A DNA stretch of 7,002 bases from positions 1-7,002 of the forward strand of contig QHOD01000095.1 in assembly GCA_003218615.1 (NCBI GenBank), written 5' to 3'. Below are positions 1-5,779 of the stretch, piece by piece (within the stretch, counting starts at the first letter, position 1; each line of letters begins with the position of its first letter). The stretch comes from Verrucomicrobiota bacterium. GTDB taxonomy: Bacteria > Verrucomicrobiota > Verrucomicrobiia > Chthoniobacterales > UBA10450. The notes beneath the pieces were generated by a model. That model saw only the letters and a program-made list of their open reading frames with translations. It was not told where the DNA came from and did not search any database. The translations under genes and the position numbers were made by a program.

Positions 1-675
1 GGGTCGTCTCTTCAATCCCCGCACGCATTCCTCGGCAAGATGTCGATCCACTGCGGGTCGCCGGCTGTAACAAAACTCGCCGAGCTTGAGTAATTCCTCG
101 CGGACAGTCGCAATATCGGCGTCTTCCGGTTTGAGTGGTGTGCCAAAGGCGATCGTCACCTGATACGGAATTCGTTTCGGCAGCTTGCTGAAGCAACGCC
201 CGCCTTGGAACGAGAAGACCGAGCCCCACAGTTGATCGAGACAAACCGGGACGACCGCTGCGTTCGCGTGACGCGCGATCAATTCGTAGCCACGTTGCAA
301 ACGCAACAACGTTCCGGCGCGTTCGAGCTGACCTTCGGGAAAAAGACAGACGATCTCGCCGGCGGCGATTTGCTGGGCAGCGGCACGAATAGCTGAGTGC
401 GAATGGCGGATATTAATGGGAATGCAGCCGACCGCCCGCAAAAACGGATGCAGAACACGTTTGCGATAAAATTCCTCGTCGATGACGTACCGGATCGGAC
501 GCGGGCAGGCGAGTTGCAGCACGATTGCATCGACCCACGTAATGTGATTGGGCAGGAGAAGAAATCCGCCCTTCGGCAAGTGCTCCCTGCCGAGCGCAGT
601 AACGCGATAAAGACACCGCATCAGTGGGCGCGCGAAAAAATGCAGCGTCCGCTCAGCGGCAGAGATGGAGGCCAT
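1..675 (-). CDS. Lysophospholipid acyltransferase, Aas/PlsC family (C-terminus beyond window)
   Basis: This is the first 225 codons of a gene read leftwards, with no stop before the window edge. It should transfer an acyl chain to a lysophospholipid or glycerolipid at the inner membrane. The PlsC-type catalytic motif H-x4-D is at residues 44-49 (HITWVD), and the second conserved block FPEG is at 112-115, followed by an R-rich stretch. The later segment VPVCLDQLWGS (142-152), then FSF and an IPYQVTIAFG strand, resembles the acyltransferase domain of Aas-type proteins (2-acyl-glycerophosphoethanolamine acyltransferase/acyl-ACP synthetase), rather than a plain PlsC. In those proteins an AMP-binding acyl-activating domain follows. 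The last visible residues, about 205-225, look like the usual linker, but the domain itself is outside the window. The ATG is the first Met after an in-frame TAA two codons upstream. There is no Shine-Dalgarno. The neighbour is a divergent MFS transporter. The acyltransferase fold is firm; the Aas subfamily is likely. Confidence 0.88.
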   Translation of the reverse strand, partial: MASISAAERTLHFFARPLMRCLYRVTALGREHLPKGGFLLLPNHITWVDAIVLQLACPRPIRYVIDEEFYRKRVLHPFLRAVGCIPINIRHSHSAIRAAAQQIAAGEIVCLFPEGQLERAGTLLRLQRGYELIARHANAAVVPVCLDQLWGSVFSFQGGRCFSKLPKRIPYQVTIAFGTPLKPEDADIATVREELLKLGEFCYSRRPAVDRHLAEECVRGLKRRP

Positions 676-725
676 TGTTTATGATTTACAATCAACGCCG
701 GGCAAACTGCAATCGGCAACTAGCG

Positions 726-1985
726 ATGGAAGACGGCGTGAAGAAATCGACCAGCGGCGCGAACAGCGCCCTATTGCTTCTGCTCGGGATCAATCTCTTT
801 AATTATATTGACCGACAAATTCTGGCCGCGCTCGAGCCGGAAATTCGCGCGAGTTTTTTCTCAAGCGCGGACGTGAACGCGATGACAAAGACTGGTCTGC
901 TCGGCGACGCGTTTTTCGTAACCTACATGATCAGCGCACCGTTACTCGGTTTCCTCGCTGATCGGATTTCGCGCTGGGTCATCGTTGGGTCCGCAGTGAT
1001 TTTGTGGAGTCTGGCCAGCGGCGCGTCCGGTTTGGCGGCGACATTCGCGATTCTGTTTGCGACTCGGATTTGCGTTGGAATTGGCGAAGGCGGCTACGGC
1101 CCGGCCGCGCCGACAATTCTGTCTGATCTTTTCCCGATCGAAATACGCGGCCGAGTCATGGCAATTTTTTGCGCGGCCATTCCAGTTGGTAGCGCGCTCG
1201 GCTACGTCATTGGCGGATTGATCGGTGCTCACCTCGGCTGGCGTTGGGCCTTTTATCTGGTCGCGCCACCGGGCCTGCTGCTGGGCCTGCTGTGTTTCTG
1301 GCAACGCGATCCGCGCGTGGCGACACATGGTTTCATGCAAAAATCGACGGGCGGCAGTCTGAAGGATTACCTGAGGCTCTTTCGCACACGCTCTTATCTC
1401 ATCAATTGCATCGCGCAAACATTGATGACTTTTGTAACCGGTGGTTTGGGGTATTGGGTATCGGCGTATCTGGATTATCGAAATCAAAGCCCAGTCTTGG
1501 GCAGGACCATTTTCGGATTGATCGTGGTGGTCGCGGGTTTGACCTCGACGCTTCTGGGCGGTGTCATCGCCGATAAATTGCGTTCGCGTTTTGCTGGTTC
1601 CTATTTCTGGGTTTCGGGAATCGGAATGCTCATCGCATGTCCGTTTTTCATCGTGACTCTTTACATTCCGTTTCCAGCGGCGTGGTTCGCAATGTTCCTC
1701 GCGGTCTTTTTCTTGTTTTTGAACACGGGTCCCTCAAACACCGCGCTGGCCAACGTCTCGCTGCCGGCCGTGCGCGCGACCGCCTTTGCCGTAAACATAT
1801 TCGTCATCCACGCGTTGGGCGACGTGCAGGCTTTCTGGCTGCTTGGTTACATCGGCGGTCACACCAATATGCACGTAGCGTTTCTGTTTGTGTCGGGAAT
1901 AATTTTTGCCTCCGGCCTGGCTTGGCTCATCGGTGTGAAATACCTTCCGGCAGACACGGCTGCCATCGAGGCGGCCGCGAAGTAA
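726..1985 (+). CDS. Spinster-like MFS transporter
   Basis: This 419-residue, 12-helix-type inner-membrane transporter belongs to the major facilitator superfamily. The first helix carries NYIDRQIL (residues 26-33). The loop between helices 2 and 3 has the MFS motif-A-like GFLADRISRW (75-84). Helix 4 and the following segment carry GEGGYGPAAPTILSDLFP (120-137). The D-R-Q in helix 1 and this G-E-x-G-Y-x-P-A-A-P block are typical of the Spinster branch, whose animal members move lysophospholipids and sphingosine-1-phosphate. Bacterial members are mostly uncharacterised, so the substrate here is unknown. The reading frame is open further upstream, to 624, but that would run into the divergent acyltransferase gene and add a polar, unlikely N-terminus. 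ATG 726 gives the usual short cytoplasmic leader; ATG 681 is the alternative. No Shine-Dalgarno is visible. The gene ends 28 bp before a terminator hairpin. Its divergent pairing with an Aas-like acyltransferase hints at lysophospholipid traffic, which is inference. Confidence 0.9.
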   Translation: MEDGVKKSTSGANSALLLLLGINLFNYIDRQILAALEPEIRASFFSSADVNAMTKTGLLGDAFFVTYMISAPLLGFLADRISRWVIVGSAVILWSLASGASGLAATFAILFATRICVGIGEGGYGPAAPTILSDLFPIEIRGRVMAIFCAAIPVGSALGYVIGGLIGAHLGWRWAFYLVAPPGLLLGLLCFWQRDPRVATHGFMQKSTGGSLKDYLRLFRTRSYLINCIAQTLMTFVTGGLGYWVSAYLDYRNQSPVLGRTIFGLIVVVAGLTSTLLGGVIADKLRSRFAGSYFWVSGIGMLIACPFFIVTLYIPFPAAWFAMFLAVFFLFLNTGPSNTALANVSLPAVRATAFAVNIFVIHALGDVQAFWLLGYIGGHTNMHVAFLFVSGIIFASGLAWLIGVKYLPADTAAIEAAAK

Positions 1986-2012
1986 CAAAGAGTTCGCGTC
2001 GCAAGCTAAAAG

Positions 2013-2048
2013 AAAACCGCACCAGCCTTGACGGTCTGGCGCGGTTTT
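2013..2048. terminator. Bidirectional intrinsic terminator
   Basis: AAAACCGC (2013-2020) pairs with GCGGTTTT (2041-2048), and CCAG (2022-2025) pairs with CTGG (2036-2039) with a single A-C mismatch between, leaving a 10-nt loop. The stem is flanked by A's on the left and T's on the right, so it yields a U-tract on either strand. It lies between two convergent genes, the MFS transporter and the PRC-barrel protein, where it can stop both transcripts. Confidence 0.85.
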
Positions 2049-2090
2049 ACAAACCTTTCGAATTTTGATGCCACTCTTAAAAGCGCTTCG

Positions 2091-3026
2091 TTATTCTTGT
2101 TCCTCAGGCGATTGCGGTGTTTCGGCTGGCTCCGTTTTAGGTTCGGCTTCGCCTCGATGGCGTCGCGAAGACCGCGTCCGTTCGCCCGGGCTACTTGTCG
2201 TTTCGGTCGAACCGCTGGTCGCCTCGGGGGACGTCGTCTCTTCAGTACTACGTGATGAGGGCGGTGTCGCGCGGCCTCTGCCTCGTGTCGCGCGCGGCGA
2301 AGCGGTGCTCTCTGGAGCGCCCGGTGATGCCGTTGCGCCGGGTGAAGCGGCTTCGGCTGGCGAGCGCGCTGCACGGGGCGACCTGGTCGCGCGAGGCGAG
2401 GCAGAGGCCGCGGGCGAAGCAATCGCTGCCGCTGGCGATCCAGTTGCTCCAGGTGAAGCAGTTGCCATCGGCGAAGACGTTGCTGCGGGTGAGGTGGTCG
2501 TCATTGGACTGGGACCGCCCGTCGCTGCACCGGTTGTTGTCGTCGCGCCGGTGGTTGTAGTCCCGGTTACACCGATTCCGGGCTGCGGAGTCACGCCGTA
2601 GTAGGAGTAAACGTTGCCAATATAGCCGCTGGTATCGTATTCGTTGATCCGCGCGTAATCGAATACCGGTGCGTTATAAATTCTGTCGCGATCAACGCGA
2701 ACCGTGAAAAAGCTTAAGTCAGGCGAGGGAGTATAGACAGCCCACGGAACGGCGACAGTTTTGGCTTGCCCGGTAACGCGGGTACCTGTGCCGCCGGCCG
2801 AAAGAACGGTATAGGCCATGCAACCTGTATTGCGGTCGAGCACGACATCTTTAACTACACCGATATCTTCACCTTGCGACGTCCTGACTTTTGTCCCGAC
2901 AATTTTGCTCGTTTGAATGTAGCCAGAGCTGCTAGCGCTGGTTGTGGTCTGGGTTTGAGCAAACATCGAAGCGGAGGCCATACCCAGGATGGCAAACGCT
3001 GTTTTGAATAATAGTGATATTTTCAT
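2091..3026 (-). CDS. Exported PRC-barrel protein with Ser-Pro repeat tail
   Basis: This is a 311-residue secreted or periplasmic protein. Residues 1-23 form a signal peptide with a short basic start, a hydrophobic core and a likely cleavage near ASMFA. Residues about 36-120 match a PRC-barrel domain: SKIVGTKVRTSQGEDIG, then VVKDVVLDRNTG, an AYTVLS strand and VAVPWAVY. A segment ending GYIGNVYSYYG (134-144) follows, as in related small exported proteins. From about 150 the chain is low-complexity Thr/Ala/Ser/Pro. It includes a run of SP dipeptides spaced exactly six residues apart (from 173 to 243), then an Arg-rich stretch and an acidic Glu/Pro C-terminus, so it is probably disordered or wall-spanning. 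PRC-barrel domains occur in RNA-processing and photosynthetic proteins; the role of exported ones is not established. There is no Shine-Dalgarno before the ATG. It is divergent from the L,D-transpeptidase-like gene, so the two may share a control region. Confidence 0.85.
   Translation of the reverse strand: MKISLLFKTAFAILGMASASMFAQTQTTTSASSSGYIQTSKIVGTKVRTSQGEDIGVVKDVVLDRNTGCMAYTVLSAGGTGTRVTGQAKTVAVPWAVYTPSPDLSFFTVRVDRDRIYNAPVFDYARINEYDTSGYIGNVYSYYGVTPQPGIGVTGTTTTGATTTTGAATGGPSPMTTTSPAATSSPMATASPGATGSPAAAIASPAASASPRATRSPRAARSPAEAASPGATASPGAPESTASPRATRGRGRATPPSSRSTEETTSPEATSGSTETTSSPGERTRSSRRHRGEAEPKTEPAETPQSPEEQE
2289..2510 (-). repeat. Degenerate 18-bp coding repeat (SPxxTx hexapeptides)
   Basis: This stretch encodes residues 173-246 of the PRC-barrel protein. 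SP pairs fall at residues 173, 179, 185, 191 and 197, then after a one-residue slip at 204, 210, 216, 222, 228 and 234, and again at 243. Units read like SPMATA, SPGATG, SPRATR and SPGATA. The six-residue period corresponds to an 18-bp minisatellite. Its biased composition leaves the opposite strand open as well, which produces spurious reading frames there. Confidence 0.75.
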
Positions 3027-3078
3027 ATAAGATAAAGCTTTGAGCGCCCGGATTTCATGCAGCGCCGTTTAAAAGGAA

Positions 3079-3094
3079 TCGCCAGATCCGGCGA
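3079..3094. repeat. Short inverted repeat between divergent genes
   Basis: TCGCC (3079-3083) and GGCGA (3090-3094) flank the 6-nt centre AGATCC. It lies in the 137-bp region between the divergent PRC-barrel and L,D-transpeptidase-like genes (3027-3163), so it could be an operator. It has no T-tract, so it is not an intrinsic terminator. No convincing -35/-10 pair was found in this region. A five-base stem can also arise by chance. Confidence 0.3.
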
Positions 3095-3163
3095 CTTTAG
3101 ATGTGAAAATGTTGACGAAAACCACTTGCGCCGAATCAACTGAACTCGCATCTAGTCTTGGAA

Positions 3164-3997
3164 ATGTTTATCTCGATCCTTCGGCTCCGCTCCCAGCCTT
3201 CGCCAAAGGCTACGGTGCGGCAAGCAGGACAAGCCTTGCGCTGCGGATCGATCTCCTTGCTGATGTTGCTGGGAAGCAAAGTTTATGCTGATGGAGTTCC
3301 GGATGATTGCACGCAGCTCATCCTTGGTATCGCACCGACATGGAATTCGATGCGCGGAGAGTTGCGATTGTTTGAACGATCGCGCGGCGGAGATTGGTCG
3401 CCTGTGGCTGGACCTTTCCCGGCGTTGTTTGGCAAAAATGGGGTTGCCTGGGGAACAGGTGTCGCCGGACAAAATGAGCCCGGACTTCGAAAAAAAGAGC
3501 GCGATGGACGAGCGCCTGCGGGAGTTTTCGAAATCGGCCAGGTTTTCGGGTACGACGCACATTTACCTCCCGGCGCCGACTATCCATATCGTCAGGTGAC
3601 CGAAGCAGATGTCTGGAGTGACGACCCTCGCTCGCCCAATTACAACCGACATATCGTGATTGATCCGAAGAATCCTCCGGATAATTACACGCACGAAAAA
3701 ATGCGATCGGGCGATTTTGCCTATCACTGGTTGATCGAGATCCGGCACAATTCGGATCCACCGGTGCCTGGAGCAGGCAGCGCGATTTTTTTCCATATCC
3801 GACGTGGTGTGAACCGGCCGACAACTGGTTGCACGACGACGGCAGAAGCAAACCTGGTAAAGTTGATAAGTTGGTTGCGTGCGAAGCAGCGTCCTTGTTA
3901 CGCTTTGTTACCTGCTGCGGAATATGATAAAAAATGGCGTTCCTGGAACCTCCCTTCGCCAGAGCTCTTGCGCGGCGGTTCCGTTGTGGCTCATTGA
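3164..3997 (+). CDS. Exported L,D-transpeptidase-like protein (YkuD fold)
   Basis: This 277-residue protein belongs to the YkuD/ErfK-type L,D-transpeptidase superfamily, whose members cross-link or trim peptidoglycan peptides in the envelope with a catalytic cysteine. A hydrophobic stretch around residues 28-42 ending VYADG is a plausible signal peptide. The domain contains GRAPAGVFEIGQVFGY (115-130) and then the active-site region GSAIFFHI with H211, followed after 12 residues by C223 in TTGCT. The usual S-x-G-C-[IV]-R is thus T-T-G-C-T here, a variant seen in the COG3786-like branch, so activity is likely but the exact reaction (transpeptidase or carboxypeptidase) is unknown. The start is uncertain: ATG 3164 gives a long n-region rich in Arg and Gln, encoded over a palindromic repeat. 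GTG 3215 or TTG 3236 would give a more ordinary signal peptide, and TTG 3158 is also in frame. The next gene in the same direction begins 41 bp downstream. Confidence 0.82.
   Translation: MFISILRLRSQPSPKATVRQAGQALRCGSISLLMLLGSKVYADGVPDDCTQLILGIAPTWNSMRGELRLFERSRGGDWSPVAGPFPALFGKNGVAWGTGVAGQNEPGLRKKERDGRAPAGVFEIGQVFGYDAHLPPGADYPYRQVTEADVWSDDPRSPNYNRHIVIDPKNPPDNYTHEKMRSGDFAYHWLIEIRHNSDPPVPGAGSAIFFHIRRGVNRPTTGCTTTAEANLVKLISWLRAKQRPCYALLPAAEYDKKWRSWNLPSPELLRGGSVVAH
3187..3220. repeat. REP-like palindromic element
   Basis: This is a nested inverted repeat. The outer arms are CCGC (3187-3190) and GCGG (3217-3220). The inner arms are AGCCTT (3195-3200) and AAGGCT (3206-3211) around the 5-nt loop CGCCA. 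The shape resembles dispersed palindromic elements (REP-type) that occur in many copies in bacterial genomes. Only one copy is in this window, so dispersal is not shown. It overlaps the 5' end of the L,D-transpeptidase-like reading frame. Confidence 0.5.
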
Positions 3998-4038
3998 TTC
4001 CTCGGATTGTTCAGTTAGCTTCTCGTTAATTCCTCCTC

Positions 4039-4278
4039 ATGCGAAGACGTCCTAATCCCGATTCGGAAGCGAACATCCGCCGCATCGACACCAAGGCTCG
4101 TGCGAAGAAACAGACGCACGGTTTTCAGGTCCATTTTCTTCGCGGACATGAAGTCGTGACAAGGATGTTTAGTGACAGCCTCCACGGCGGCAAAAAAGGA
4201 GCGAGACGCGCAGCGCGGAAATTCAAACGCACGATGATGCGCCGTTTGCCTCGGCGGCGATTAGCGGGCTTTAGATAA
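4039..4278 (+). CDS. Small AP2-domain protein
   Basis: This 79-residue, very basic protein consists of little more than one AP2-like DNA-binding domain, about residues 27-70. The strand part reads HGFQVHFLRGHEV. The hallmark helix region is FSDSLHGGKKGARRAARKF (44-62), matching the bacterial AP2 pattern F-S-D-x-x-[YH]-G-G-K-x-x-A-x-x-A-A, and is followed by MMRRLP. A leader with IRRID (13-17) precedes it. AP2 domains are best known from plant transcription factors and from phage integrases and homing endonucleases; free-standing small versions occur in bacteria with unknown targets. It may bind DNA as a regulator. It lies 41 bp after the L,D-transpeptidase-like gene and may be co-transcribed with it. 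There is no Shine-Dalgarno; the bases before the ATG are pyrimidine-rich. Its TAA (4276-4278) lies inside the end of the convergent rsmA fusion gene, an 8-bp overlap. Confidence 0.72.
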   Translation: MRRRPNPDSEANIRRIDTKARAKKQTHGFQVHFLRGHEVVTRMFSDSLHGGKKGARRAARKFKRTMMRRLPRRRLAGFR

Positions 4279-5626
4279 CGATCTCGCTATCCCGCGCTTT
4301 TTTTTGATAGGCCTTCCAGCATTCTATAAATCCAGGCGCGAAATCCTCTGGCCGTCCCGTGATCCAACAGTTAACGACAGCCAGAGGATGGAAGGCTCCA
4401 GCCTCAATTTCACTTCCGTTAGGTATCGGATTACCGCGAATCTCTCCTCGATAAAGCCAGATAAATTCCTGTCCGGTCTGCGGCGAGGCGGAAAGCTTGA
4501 GAACCTTTTTAAGTGGAACATTGATTCCCAGCTCTTCTTCTAGCTCGCGTTTCGCTGCTTCGTCGTAACCTTCCCCGGCCATGACATGACCGGCAGCGCT
4601 CGAATCCCACAAGAGCGGATGTCGATCTTTACAGCGAGAACGTTGTTGCAAATAAAGCTCGCCTCTCTGATTGAAAATGAGGATGTGGACGGCGCGATGA
4701 CGCAAGTTATCCCCATGCACTTCGGAACGGACTGCGTGGCGCAAAATCCGATCCAGTTTATCAACCACTGGAAAGAGCTCGTCCCCGAGCGCATCACTCT
4801 GGGCGTGGACAGCCGGCGCAATGTAATTTGTCAGGCCAATCCATTGATTCAGCGATAACTCTTCTGCTCTGGCCTTGGGATTGAAGTCCAGACTGGCAGC
4901 AGCGGCATTCCAATCTGAGACGTACGCGCGAAGCAATCCTTGCAACTGCTTTCTTCTTTGAGAAAAGCCGCGTCGAATCAACTTCATAAGCAACTCGTCA
5001 TCGCGCGCGGGCAATTCAAGCGGATCGCGCGGTGTGATTTTAATCAGTGCCGAATCGACTTCGGGACGCGGGAAAAAAACGGTTGGCGAAATTGTGCGCA
5101 GATATTGGACGCGATGGTGCAATTGCACGCACAAGGTCAGAGATCCGTAATCATGAGTGGACGGCGACGCTGAAAGACGGTGTCCGACCTCTCTTTGTAA
5201 CAACAACAGCCACAGCGATATAGGACTTGGATATTCAATAAACTTCAAAAGCAGCGCACTTGAAATGTTGTAAGGGAGATTGCCCAGCAGTTTCACTCGG
5301 CGTCGTGAAAAGAGGACGCGCGCATCAAACTTCAGCGCATCCATGTTGAGTACTTCAAGTCGCTGATGGTTGAGGCGTTCATGCAAAAAATTCGCAAGAC
5401 GTGTGTCTTTCTCGATCGCGAGAACGCGCGCGCCTTCTTCGAGCAACAATTCAGTTAGAGCGCCTAATCCAGGTCCGATCTCTACCACGTAATCGTCTGG
5501 AATGATCTCCGCTTGATCGACGATCCATCGCGCGAGGTTTTGATCGTGCAGAAAGTTTTGGCCAAGAGTCTTGACCGGTGAAACGCGTATTTCTTGAAGC
5601 GTCGCCCGTATATCGGAGAGCTTCAT
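4271..5626 (-). CDS. rsmA: RsmA (KsgA) 16S rRNA dimethyltransferase fused to Nudix hydrolase
   Basis: This is one uninterrupted 451-residue reading frame with two enzymes. Residues 1 to about 270 are RsmA/KsgA, which uses S-adenosylmethionine to dimethylate two adjacent adenines (A1518 and A1519 in E. coli numbering) near the 3' end of 16S rRNA during late small-subunit assembly. GQNFL is at 22-26, the SAM-binding loop EIGPGLGALT at 49-58, the catalytic NLPYN at 116-120, and FFPRPEVDSALI at 184-195. All are intact, and this half alone is the normal length of the family. Residues about 283-440 form a Nudix hydrolase domain with a complete Nudix box (346-368: G-x5-E-x7-REL-EEELGI). Its LRHRAVHILIFNQRGELYLQQR entry strand resembles YfcD and isopentenyl-diphosphate isomerase. 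The isomerase's active-site cysteine is absent (DSSAAGH), so a YfcD-like hydrolase is more likely; the substrate is unknown. An in-frame TAA lies five codons before the ATG. AGGAGG lies 18 nt upstream, too far for a standard ribosome site. Confidence 0.93.
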   Translation of the reverse strand: MKLSDIRATLQEIRVSPVKTLGQNFLHDQNLARWIVDQAEIIPDDYVVEIGPGLGALTELLLEEGARVLAIEKDTRLANFLHERLNHQRLEVLNMDALKFDARVLFSRRRVKLLGNLPYNISSALLLKFIEYPSPISLWLLLLQREVGHRLSASPSTHDYGSLTLCVQLHHRVQYLRTISPTVFFPRPEVDSALIKITPRDPLELPARDDELLMKLIRRGFSQRRKQLQGLLRAYVSDWNAAAASLDFNPKARAEELSLNQWIGLTNYIAPAVHAQSDALGDELFPVVDKLDRILRHAVRSEVHGDNLRHRAVHILIFNQRGELYLQQRSRCKDRHPLLWDSSAAGHVMAGEGYDEAAKRELEEELGINVPLKKVLKLSASPQTGQEFIWLYRGEIRGNPIPNGSEIEAGAFHPLAVVNCWITGRPEDFAPGFIECWKAYQKKARDSEIVI

Positions 5627-5656
5627 GCAAATATCAGCTTAATGCCTCCTGAGACC

Positions 5657-5669
5657 CTCGAAATTCGAG
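5657..5669. repeat. Perfect 13-bp palindrome upstream of rsmA
   Basis: CTCGAA and TTCGAG flank a single central A. The palindrome lies 31 bp before the rsmA start codon and directly next to the larger inverted repeat at 5672-5697. It could be an operator for the rsmA transcript. No T-tract follows, so it is not a terminator. Confidence 0.45.
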
Positions 5670-5671
5670 TG

Positions 5672-5736
5672 TTTGTTCACAAAATTCTGTGAACAAAATA
5701 GGCTGGGCTTTGGATCTTATTCACAAGTTATCCACG
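5672..5736. promoter_or_regulatory. Cluster of four DnaA-box-like 9-mers
   Basis: TTATTCACA (5717-5725) matches the DnaA-box consensus TTATNCACA exactly. TTATCCACG (5728-5736) matches 8 of 9. TTGTTCACA on the plus strand (5673-5681) and on the minus strand (5696-5688) each match 8 of 9, and these two form a perfect inverted repeat with 10-bp arms (5672-5681 and 5688-5697) and a 6-bp AT-rich centre. The same-strand boxes start 44 and 11 bp apart, close to whole helical turns. They fill the 153-bp intergenic region between the DUF697 gene and rsmA. This could be a DnaA-controlled promoter, a DnaA-binding reservoir or part of a replication origin. No dnaA or dnaN gene is in the window. Confidence 0.6.
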
Positions 5737-5779
5737 CATACGACCCCTGCGACCAATGTGACCTATACGCTCCATACTT

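Noticed and set aside
624..725. Upstream extension of the MFS reading frame to ATG 624
   Set aside because: It would overlap the divergent acyltransferase gene by 52 bp and add a polar arginine-rich leader not found in MFS proteins; ATG 726 fits the family better.
942..1487. 181-codon open frame antisense to the MFS gene
   Set aside because: The translation is Arg/Gln/Asn-rich without recognisable domains and lies wholly inside a clear transporter gene.
2065..2601. 178-codon plus-strand frame with repeated PGEA/AGE units
   Set aside because: It is the mirror of the Ser-Pro repeat tail on the minus strand. The periodicity comes from the real gene, and the frame has no supporting domain.
3103..3291. 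62-codon plus-strand frame beginning in the divergent intergenic region
   Set aside because: It overlaps the start of the transpeptidase-like gene in another frame, resembles nothing, and spans the palindromic element.
3318..3851. 177-codon minus-strand frame inside the L,D-transpeptidase-like gene
   Set aside because: It has no recognisable family, and the plus strand carries the YkuD active-site motif with a signal peptide.
4271..5626. Nudix half as an isopentenyl-diphosphate isomerase (idi)
   Set aside because: The active-site cysteine segment of type 1 isomerases is replaced by DSSAAGH, and the Nudix box is of hydrolase type.
5657..5697. Inverted repeats as a terminator for the DUF697 gene
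   Set aside because: Neither hairpin is GC-rich and neither is followed by a T-tract on the minus strand. DnaA-like and operator-like readings fit better.
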